Origin: Acidobacteriota bacterium
GTDB lineage: Bacteria; Acidobacteriota; Blastocatellia; Pyrinomonadales; Pyrinomonadaceae
DNA length: 11,193 nucleotides
Direction: 5' to 3'
Assembly: GCA_005790265.1 (NCBI GenBank)
Contig: SXVE01000218.1
Coordinates: 1 to 11,193 of the forward strand
In this document: positions 5,991 to 11,193 of the stretch, in pieces
How the letters are laid out: each line of letters begins with the position of its first letter
Numbering within the stretch: position 1 is the stretch's first letter
Notes under the pieces: model-generated
Databases searched by the model: none
What the model was told of the DNA's origin: nothing
What the model saw: the letters and a program-made list of their open reading frames with translations, nothing else
Translations under genes and position numbers: made by a program

Positions 5991-6026
5991 AAAACGGTTT
6001 GGATTCGTGTCCAAATCGTTTTTTTA
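5991..6026 (+). terminator. Intrinsic terminator after the lysine-rich protein gene
   Basis: AACGGTTTGGA (5993-6003) pairs with TCCAAATCGTT (6010-6020), 11 bp with one GT, around the 6-nt loop TTCGTG. It is followed by a T-tract to 6025. It begins 20 nt after the stop codon at 5971. Confidence 0.85.
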
Positions 6027-6083
6027 TTGCATTCACAATCAAACGGTTATTTCTAAATCGAAAACAGGCAAGCGAGATGCGCC

Positions 6084-6112
6084 TTGCAATACAATCGGCG
6101 GTATTCGATAAT
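6084..6112 (+). promoter_or_regulatory. Promoter of the bacilliredoxin gene
   Basis: TTGCAA (6084-6089), 17 nt, GATAAT (6107-6112) is a good sigma-70-type match. Transcription would start near 6119, giving a leader of about 100 nt before ATG6218. It lies after the terminator at 5991-6026, so the gene needs its own promoter here. Confidence 0.45.
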
Positions 6113-6217
6113 GTATTCATCAAATGCTGATACGGAAAGTGATGCGGAAAATTTTCGATTAAGATCTCGAGCATCACGCAGTAATAATTCAGTAAAATAT
6201 AGGAAGTAAAAATAGTT

Positions 6218-6661
6218 ATGCCATATCCAGAAATTATGATTCACGGAATGCGCCAGGAACTCGCGCAGCTCGGAATCGAAGAAACAAAACAGCCGGAACA
6301 AGTCAAAGAAGTGGTAGAAAATACCGACGGAACCGTGATGGTGATTGTCAATTCCGTGTGCGGATGCGCGGCGGGCGGCGTTCGTCCGGGCATTGCGATG
6401 GCGCTGCAAAATGCGGAAGCTAAACCGGATAAAGCGATTACGGTTTTCGCCGGTGCGGACATTGACGCGACTGATGTCGCGCGCAATTATTTTACCGGTT
6501 ATGCGCCGTCGTCGCCGGCAATCGGGATTTTGAAAAACGGCGAACTCGTGCAAATGTTTGAACGCCGTGATCTCGAAGGTCGTCATCCGATGATGATCGC
6601 GCAGGCGCTGATTGACGCTTTCAATTCGCACTGCTCGAAAACCGATGCGGCGAACAACTAA
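6218..6661 (+). CDS. BrxA/BrxB family bacilliredoxin
   Basis: This 147-residue cytosolic protein belongs to the YphP/YqiW (DUF1094) family with a thioredoxin-like fold. The members removed bacillithiol from mixed disulfides on proteins after oxidative stress in Bacillus (family knowledge). It begins MPYPEIMIHGMRQEL, as is typical. The active-site CGC motif is in NSVCGCAAGGVRPG (Cys48 and Cys50). The cis-proline loop is PSSPAI (97-102) and the C-terminal part is FERRDLEGRHPMMIAQAL (115-132). Length matches the family. AGGAAG 11 nt before the ATG is its ribosome-binding site. It is monocistronic, with its own promoter and the 6679-6773 terminator. No bacillithiol synthesis gene lies in the window, so use of bacillithiol by this organism is inferred only. 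Either BrxA or BrxB could be its closest relative. Confidence 0.93.
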   Translation: MPYPEIMIHGMRQELAQLGIEETKQPEQVKEVVENTDGTVMVIVNSVCGCAAGGVRPGIAMALQNAEAKPDKAITVFAGADIDATDVARNYFTGYAPSSPAIGILKNGELVQMFERRDLEGRHPMMIAQALIDAFNSHCSKTDAANN

Positions 6662-6678
6662 ATCAAGCCAGTTAAAAT

Positions 6679-6774
6679 AGGTCAGAAGCTGTCGAACAAA
6701 AAAACGCGATTGAAAGTTAAATTTTTCGCGTGTTTAAGATTCGCCAGCTTCTGACCTTTTCTCTATTTTTTTTT
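6679..6774 (+). terminator. Long two-tier hairpin and T-tract after the bacilliredoxin gene
   Basis: AGGTCAGAAGCTG (6679-6691) and CAGCTTCTGACCT (6745-6757) form a perfect 13-bp stem. The 53-nt interior carries a second, smaller stem ACGCG/CGCGT (6703-6707 with 6727-6731). T-rich sequence follows (TTTT at 6757-6760 and nine T at 6766-6774). It probably ends the bacilliredoxin transcript, but it is unusually large for a terminator. Confidence 0.6.
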
Positions 6775-6874
6775 GTTCTCAAGCAAATTTTCAATTTTCC
6801 GCTCGCGCTAAATTGCAATTCGCCGAAATCGCGCGGCGTATTGTTGCTGACGTTTCTAATCTCGTAAAAATCTG

Positions 6875-6904
6875 TTGCGTTATTTCCGCAATAATCGTTA
6901 GAAT
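6875..6904 (+). promoter_or_regulatory. Promoter of the PilZ gene
   Basis: TTGCGT (6875-6880), 18 nt, TAGAAT (6899-6904). Transcription would begin near 6911, giving a leader of about 50 nt before ATG6961. The position after the 6679-6774 hairpin fits an independent unit. Confidence 0.4.
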
Positions 6905-6960
6905 AAAAGTGTTAAGCGATTTTTGACGAAAACCAGACAGCCGATTTTGCCGAAAAATCA

Positions 6961-7410
6961 ATGCCAGATTATCAACGACAACACATCCGATTTTCGCTGG
7001 ATATTCCCGCCGTCCGCTACAATAAATTTGGAGAAAAGCAGGACACGATACTGCACCAAATCAGCATCGGCGGCTGTCTCGCGGAATGGGACGAAAATGT
7101 TTATGTCGGCGATGAATTTCGGCTCGAAATTCGTTTGCCGAACAAAAATTGGTTGCCGCTCAAATGCAAGGCTTTGTATCGTTTTGAAAATAACGGAATC
7201 GGCATTAAATTTACTGACGTAACGCGGTTTGAACAGGAATTGATCGCGCGCATTATTTCAAATCGCCTCGCCAATGAGGGTTTGCCGATGACGGTTGATC
7301 CGTTTGCCCAGCCGCAGCGGTTTGCCGAAAGCAAAATTCCCCGCATCACCGATCAGCGCCGCGAGCAAGACGAAATTCTGCAAAGAATTATGTCGAGCGA
7401 AGCGAATTAA
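6961..7410 (+). CDS. PilZ-domain protein, probable c-di-GMP sensor
   Basis: This 149-residue cytosolic protein has one PilZ domain at residues 5-100 approximately and a charged, probably helical tail (101-149). The N-terminal RxxxR motif is present (RQHIR, Arg6 and Arg10). The second ligand motif, normally D/NxSxxG, reads QISIGG (33-38), with Gln in place of Asp or Asn. GIGIKFTDV (78-86) is the usual last strand. PilZ domains bind c-di-GMP and pass the signal to motility, secretion or polysaccharide systems (family knowledge). The Gln change may weaken but need not abolish binding. It is a stand-alone gene and its partner cannot be told from context. No good Shine-Dalgarno sequence precedes the ATG. 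It converges with the DUF6986 gene 59 nt downstream. Confidence 0.85.
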   Translation: MPDYQRQHIRFSLDIPAVRYNKFGEKQDTILHQISIGGCLAEWDENVYVGDEFRLEIRLPNKNWLPLKCKALYRFENNGIGIKFTDVTRFEQELIARIISNRLANEGLPMTVDPFAQPQRFAESKIPRITDQRREQDEILQRIMSSEAN

Positions 7411-7469
7411 AAAAAGTCGCTGACGTTCTCTGTAATCGCCGCATTCGCCGCTGTTTAACTCGCAATCAT

Positions 7470-8912
7470 TCAAATTTTCGCTTCCGCCGAATCGTTTGAT
7501 TTTCCCCGCATAATTTCAATAAACGAAGTTGTTTGCAGTTCTGCGCGGCTCAAACCGGTTTTCTCCAATACTTCGGTTTCGGTCAGCGCGCCCGAATTTA
7601 AGCCGCGCAAAAAGAAATTTAAAAGTCCCTGCGCCGAAGCCGCATCGTCGAATATGTTGCCGGTCGTCATCGCCTGCGTCGCTTTACCGATAAATCCTTT
7701 TAATCTTTCGGCTTGCGCGTCGCTCGATTCGAGAAAAAACGCGTAAACGGCAGCGTAGCGCGCGACGAGCTGCGCCGGATGCAAATCCCAGCTCTGATAA
7801 AATCCGTTGATTAACGAGTTGGTAACATTGTTGAAATGTCTGCGCCACGCTGAATGAACTGCGCGGCGATTTTCGTTTTGCTGCTGTTCGCTCAAATGTT
7901 CGCTTTTGTGCAGCTGAATCGGCATTTCGGTCGTCACTGAATCGGAAAGTCTGATTCCAATCGGCGCGAGCGCGATCTGCATCATTTGCCGGGCGAAAAC
8001 GGCGGATTCGTGGCGCAGATGTTGATGAATTCCCGAAATTCCGAAGCTCGCCGTGTAATCGTAAGCGCCGAAATGCGCCGAATTGACGCGCCCGTTTCCG
8101 GCTTCGATCAAACCGCGCAAGGCGATTTCGCCTTTTTCGCCGACGATTGCCTGCGGCGTTTCGATCATCGCTTCGATTTTGATTTGACCGTCGGCGAGCG
8201 CGTTTTGCCTCTCAAAAATCGTCAGCAATTTCGCTAATGCCGCAACTTCTGCGCGCCGAGTGATTTTCGGCAGCGTCACGACAAAATTTTCCGGCAATTT
8301 TCCGCTGGTTTCGCTCAGTAAATTGGTGAGAAACAAATCGAGCGTGCGCAGCGCGCGATTTCTCGTTTCGTTTTGCAGCGATTTTATGCGAAAACCGCAA
8401 AACGGCGTGATTGATTTTTCGCGAAAAGCGCGCGCCAATTCCGCCGACGCGGAAACGGCGTGCGCGTCTTCTTCGGCATCGGCGCGAAAACCGTAACCGT
8501 CTTCAAAATCAATGCGAAAATCCTCAACCGGTTCGCCGCGCAGCTTTTCGGAAACGCGTTCGTAAACCGTGTGCGCAAGCCGCGCGGCGAAATTTTCCGC
8601 TTTGATTTGTTGCGGGTTTTCGATTAATTGAAATTCGAGATTTTGAATTTCTTCCTCGAAATGCGGCAGCGTGTCGGCTCCGTTTAGCCACATCGCGCGC
8701 GCTAATTCGGCGTAATTCGGCGCATAAAGTTCGAGCGAGTTGGCGGCGATTTTGCCGAGTTTGTGCGGCGTTTCGGCTTTGAAAAGATGCGCGCCGCCGT
8801 AAACGACGTGAACCGGACTGCGAATTTCCGCCGCCGGTCGGTGCGGTGTTTCGGCGGCGCTCAAATCCGAATGCGCCTGCGCCAGATCATTTGCCGAAAA
8901 ACTTGTTTTCAT
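7470..8912 (-). CDS. DUF6986 family HpcH/HpaI aldolase / citrate lyase-like protein
   Basis: This 480-residue cytosolic protein is related to the CitE/HpcH TIM-barrel group, which cleaves or forms C-C bonds of 2-oxo acids or acyl-CoA using a metal. Signatures seen are PVHVVYGGAHLF (33-44), RIDFEDGYG (133-141, acidic metal-site region), FRIKSL (174-179), EAMIETPQAI (247-256, likely metal-binding Glu) and HFGAYDYTASFGI (280-292). The last is typical of the DUF6986 branch, often labelled in databases as a phosphoenolpyruvate kinase or aldolase without solid proof. The reaction is unknown. The start is supported by GGAG 8 nt before ATG8912. It lies downstream of the antiporter gene on the same strand with a 129-nt gap, so it may have its own promoter. 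No other carbon-metabolism gene is near. Confidence 0.8.
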   Translation of the reverse strand: MKTSFSANDLAQAHSDLSAAETPHRPAAEIRSPVHVVYGGAHLFKAETPHKLGKIAANSLELYAPNYAELARAMWLNGADTLPHFEEEIQNLEFQLIENPQQIKAENFAARLAHTVYERVSEKLRGEPVEDFRIDFEDGYGFRADAEEDAHAVSASAELARAFREKSITPFCGFRIKSLQNETRNRALRTLDLFLTNLLSETSGKLPENFVVTLPKITRRAEVAALAKLLTIFERQNALADGQIKIEAMIETPQAIVGEKGEIALRGLIEAGNGRVNSAHFGAYDYTASFGISGIHQHLRHESAVFARQMMQIALAPIGIRLSDSVTTEMPIQLHKSEHLSEQQQNENRRAVHSAWRRHFNNVTNSLINGFYQSWDLHPAQLVARYAAVYAFFLESSDAQAERLKGFIGKATQAMTTGNIFDDAASAQGLLNFFLRGLNSGALTETEVLEKTGLSRAELQTTSFIEIMRGKSNDSAEAKI

Positions 8913-9041
8913 TGTGATTGCTCCGCTTTACTTTATTAGAAATTTCGCGCTGAAAAAATCGAAAAATTGGAATTTATTTGAACACAGAGATCAAATAAAT
9001 AAAAAATATCAAAAATTTTATCGCCGGTGGAGATGATGTTT

Positions 9042-10421
9042 TTATATTTTTTCGATTTCCGCGTTTTTCTGTTTTTTATTTTTATGGATGGCTTTTTTGT
9101 ACCAGTTGATAATCGGCTGCGTTGAAATGCCGTGAATCAAAATGCTGAGGGCGATCACGGAAAATGTAATCCCGACCGCATCTTTCGCGTTTTCTTCAAA
9201 GCCGTGAGTCAGCGCGTAACTCAAATAATACAAACTTCCGATGCCGCGAATGCCGAACCAGCCCATCAACAAACGCTGTTTCGTGCCGGTCGGAGTTTTC
9301 AGCAGAAAAATCTGCGCGGCGAGCGGACGAATCACGAAAAAAAGCGCAGCCGCCAACGGAATCGCCCGCCAATCCCAATAAACCGCGACGCAGATGCCGA
9401 CCAATATGACGAGCATCACTTCGAGCAGTCGCTCGGCAGTTTCGCCAAACGAAATAATTTCCGAAACGACGATGCCGGCGGCTTTGACCGGATGCTTCAA
9501 ATCTTTTTCATCTATTCCGTCGCCGACTAAATCCTCCGCCGGCGGATGCGCGTTCGAACTGTTTTCGTCAGATTTTTTGTCGTCAGTTTCCGATAAAGGA
9601 TTTTCTTTGACGGTTTTTACTTCGGCGCTGCGAAAACCGAGACCGGCGGCGAACACTGCCAGAAAACCCCACGCGCCGACGGTTTCCGCGCCGACATAAG
9701 AAAGCGCAATCAGCGCGAGCGCCAGAAAATCATTCGGACTTTCATTATCCTGATGCCGATTGCGTATCCAGATGGCGAGATGTCCGATGCCTTTGCCGAG
9801 AAAAAATCCGAACAGAAGTCCGGCAGGAATCGCCCACACAATGCGATGAAGCGCCCAACCGCCGATCCAATCGCCGAAATCGCCGTTGTTCATCCACAGC
9901 AGCGCGAAAATGACAAACGGAAATGCCGCGCCGTCATTAAATCCGGCTTCGCCCGACAAACCGTAACTCATTCGATCTTCGTCCGCCGCATCCGAAACCG
10001 AAACTTCGCTCGCTAAAACCGGATCGGTCGGCGCGAGCACCGCTCCGAGCAAAAAAGAAAACGCCCAATCGAAATTAAACGCGAAATGCAGAAACGCGGC
10101 GACGCCGATGATCGAAACGAGCATCACCGGCGCAGCGAGCCGAAAAGCCGCCGTCCACGCCGGATTCGTCAGCGGCAAACGCAGTTTCAGCCCGCCGATA
10201 AACAGCGAAACGATGACCGCGATTTCCGTTAAATGCTCGAATTTAACTTTTGATTCGATGAAATCAACATTGATTAAATTGAAAACGAGCGGGCTGACCG
10301 CCAAACCGAGAAAGAGGTAGATCGCCGACGTCGTGATCGGCATCCGGCGAATATAAGCCGACGACAAAGCCATAAAAAGCAGCACTGCGCCGATAAGTGC
10401 CGTCCAGCCGAGAAAATCCAT
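9042..10421 (-). CDS. CPA1-type cation/proton antiporter (NhaP-like)
   Basis: This 459-residue inner-membrane protein has about 12 hydrophobic segments and exchanges Na+ or K+ for H+ (family knowledge). Diagnostic motifs are APTDPVLAS (130-138, unwound-helix TDP), EAGFNDGAAFP (158-168, with the ion-binding Asn162-Asp163 pair of CPA1 electroneutral antiporters) and FGIRGIGSLYYL (389-400). Unusual is a hydrophilic, acidic segment of about 48 residues (265-312) between two membrane segments, rich in Asp, Glu, Ser and Lys. The C-terminal tail is only 20-25 residues and lysine-rich, with no RCK or CBS regulatory domain. Ion preference cannot be read from the sequence. DUF427 lies 60 nt upstream and the DUF6986 gene 129 nt downstream on the same strand. 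Confidence 0.92.
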   Translation of the reverse strand: MDFLGWTALIGAVLLFMALSSAYIRRMPITTSAIYLFLGLAVSPLVFNLINVDFIESKVKFEHLTEIAVIVSLFIGGLKLRLPLTNPAWTAAFRLAAPVMLVSIIGVAAFLHFAFNFDWAFSFLLGAVLAPTDPVLASEVSVSDAADEDRMSYGLSGEAGFNDGAAFPFVIFALLWMNNGDFGDWIGGWALHRIVWAIPAGLLFGFFLGKGIGHLAIWIRNRHQDNESPNDFLALALIALSYVGAETVGAWGFLAVFAAGLGFRSAEVKTVKENPLSETDDKKSDENSSNAHPPAEDLVGDGIDEKDLKHPVKAAGIVVSEIISFGETAERLLEVMLVILVGICVAVYWDWRAIPLAAALFFVIRPLAAQIFLLKTPTGTKQRLLMGWFGIRGIGSLYYLSYALTHGFEENAKDAVGITFSVIALSILIHGISTQPIINWYKKAIHKNKKQKNAEIEKI

Positions 10422-10432
10422 TTTCTTATGAT

Positions 10433-10461
10433 ACTAAATTTCGCGCGTCGTAGTTTGTCAA
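10433..10461 (-). promoter_or_regulatory. Candidate promoter of the antiporter gene
   Basis: The minus strand reads a perfect TTGACA (10461-10456), 17 nt, TTTAGT (10438-10433). The start of transcription would fall only about 5 nt before ATG10421, so the message would be nearly leaderless, in line with the very weak Shine-Dalgarno sequence (AAGAAA) there. The -10 match is modest. Confidence 0.35.
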
Positions 10462-10481
10462 ACCCTGATTAACTTGCTGTT

Positions 10482-10970
10482 CTACCAACCCCAAGTTCCC
10501 GTGCCGCCCTTAAACGGTCCGACAATTTCCGCCGTAATCCAACCGCCGTAAAAATCGCCGTCCTGCGCTTGCACGAGTTCGTCATTAACGTAACAAGCAT
10601 CCATTTTCGACGGATAAAACGCGACGTAGTTTTTGATTTTCGCAAACTCGCGCGTCGGATCCGGATAAAACCAACCGGCGTTTTCCGCGATTTTCTCACC
10701 GACCCGCAAATCATAGTAACCGGCGCGACCCTTCCATTCGCAGAAACTCGAACCGTCATTTCGCGTCAAAAATTCCATCCGTACATCTTCCGGCGGAAAG
10801 TAATAAACCGGCGGATGCGACGTTTCCAAAACGCGAAACGCGCGCGTTGTTTCCGCGATAATTTCGCCGCCGAAAACGATTTTAAGATGTTTATTTGCTG
10901 CTTCAAGTCGCGGCGGTCGCGGATAATCCCAAACAGACTCTTGTCCGGCTTTTGGTTCGATTCTTTTCAT
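10482..10970 (-). CDS. DUF427 domain protein
   Basis: This 162-residue cytosolic protein has the DUF427 beta-barrel fold. Recognisable parts are the opening MKRIEPKAGQESVWDYPRPP, HLKIVFGGEIIAET, VLETSHPPVYYFPPEDV, FCEWKGRAGYYDL and ENAGWFYPDPTREF followed by YVAFYPSKMDACYV. These are standard for the family and span its whole length. Biochemical function is not established; members are common in soil bacteria. The frame extends upstream to 11081, but that part runs through the opposite-strand hicA start and gives no family sequence, so ATG10970 is the start; no good ribosome-binding site is seen. Positions 10683-10781 inside this gene recur in inverted orientation at the window end. Its 5' end faces hicA, 49 nt away. 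Confidence 0.9.
   Translation of the reverse strand: MKRIEPKAGQESVWDYPRPPRLEAANKHLKIVFGGEIIAETTRAFRVLETSHPPVYYFPPEDVRMEFLTRNDGSSFCEWKGRAGYYDLRVGEKIAENAGWFYPDPTREFAKIKNYVAFYPSKMDACYVNDELVQAQDGDFYGGWITAEIVGPFKGGTGTWGW
10683..10781 (-). repeat. Left arm of 99-nt exact inverted repeat (inside DUF427 gene)
   Basis: This stretch is the reverse complement of 11095-11193 at all 99 positions. It encodes residues from the MEFLTRNDG part to the VGEKIAE part of the DUF427 protein, and since the whole DUF427 protein is intact around it, this arm is the original copy. Confidence 0.97.
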
Positions 10971-11019
10971 TTCAAAATCATAGTAATTGAAAGCGGAAAA
11001 TGCTACTCTTACGGAAAAT

Positions 11020-11193
11020 ATGAGCAAATTTGACAAATTGAAGCAGAAGGTTTTAGAAGGAAAATCAGATGCCAATACCAATTTTGAAGATTTGCGGATG
11101 GAATTTTTGACGCGAAATGACGGTTCGAGTTTCTGCGAATGGAAGGGTCGCGCCGGTTACTATGATTTGCGGGTCGGTGAGAAAATCGCGGAA
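11020..11193 (+). CDS. hicA: HicA toxin N-terminus joined to inverted DUF427 fragment, partial
   Basis: Codons 1-26 (11020-11097) give MSKFDKL, then GKSDAN, then FEDLR, which is the usual start of HicA, the mRNA interferase of HicAB toxin-antitoxin systems. Those proteins normally continue for another 35-60 residues, including the catalytic His in GSHH. Here the sequence changes at 11095-11097 to an in-frame copy of the DUF427 segment (MEFLTRNDG, then FCEWKGRAGYYDL) and runs open to the window end. The catalytic His is therefore absent and no active HicA can be made from the sequence as given. HicB, expected next, is not in the window. The gene diverges from DUF427, with 49 nt between them. 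It is either truly disrupted or, more likely, wrongly joined. Confidence 0.7.
   Translation, partial: MSKFDKLKQKVLEGKSDANTNFEDLRMEFLTRNDGSSFCEWKGRAGYYDLRVGEKIAE
11095..11193 (+). repeat. Right arm of 99-nt exact inverted repeat at window end
   Basis: The final 99 nt equal the reverse complement of 10683-10781 with no mismatch. Just before the junction both copies still agree at 8 of 9 positions with GAAGAT at the core (11086-11094 against 10790-10782 differ only at two sites near the joint), so there is short microhomology. The arm reaches the last base of the window, so its true length is unknown. Confidence 0.97.

Noticed and set aside
7411..7469. Terminator between the convergent PilZ and DUF6986 genes
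   Set aside because: A seven-T run exists on the minus strand, but I could not find a convincing stem before it.
10971..11081. Extended N-terminus of the DUF427 protein
   Set aside because: The added 37 residues run antisense to the hicA start and do not match the family, which begins at MKRIEPKAG.
1..11193. CRISPR array, complete insertion sequence, or complete toxin-antitoxin or defence locus
   Set aside because: No regularly spaced repeats, no transposase or integrase domain and no defence genes are visible. The only toxin-antitoxin trace is the broken hicA start at the right end.

Overview
The window reads as an ordinary bacterial chromosome segment of moderate GC. Coding regions are rich in gcg/gaa/aaa codons and the spacers are AT-rich. 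The gene set (bacilliredoxin, DUF6986 aldolase-like protein, PilZ protein, a secreted protein built of three YKLLAT repeats) would fit an Acidobacteriota member, perhaps Blastocatellia. That placement is inference from gene character only; no marker gene is present.

Layout, left to right. Positions 52-148 hold a tRNA-Arg(CCU) remnant: a clean 3' half from the anticodon loop to the discriminator base, a decayed 5' half, and an intrinsic terminator directly downstream. A leader of about 370 nt with a strong terminator at 322-357 follows. Next comes a tight plus-strand operon: bifunctional NAD(P)H-hydrate repair enzyme (516-2159), tsaE (2178-2657) and an L,D-transpeptidase (2654-3283, 4-nt overlap with tsaE). 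A bidirectional terminator separates it from two minus-strand genes that are separate units: a metzincin-like protease with no signal peptide (3401-4147) and an exported three-repeat protein (4338-4907).

A spacer of about 815 nt (4967-5782) contains no confident gene. It does hold a perfect 14-bp inverted repeat with an extra direct copy, a strong hairpin and a weak unidentified reading frame. It is followed by a 62-residue lysine-rich protein with its own terminator, a bacilliredoxin (6218-6661) with its own promoter and a long two-tier hairpin, and a PilZ protein (6961-7410).

The right third is minus strand: DUF427 protein (10970-10482), CPA1-type cation/proton antiporter (10421-9042) and DUF6986 HpcH/HpaI-like protein (8912-7470). 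The last 174 nt, on the plus strand, start a HicA toxin that stops being HicA after 26 codons. From there to the window end, 99 nt are the exact reverse complement of 10683-10781 inside the DUF427 gene. This is the most unusual feature of the window. It is either an assembly or template-switch artefact at a contig end or a genuine inverted duplication that broke hicA.

I do not see a convincing complete novel defence or biosynthetic system. The best leads for new biology are the cytosolic-looking metzincin, the repeat-rich spacer with the small basic protein, and the element boundary suggested by the tRNA remnant.
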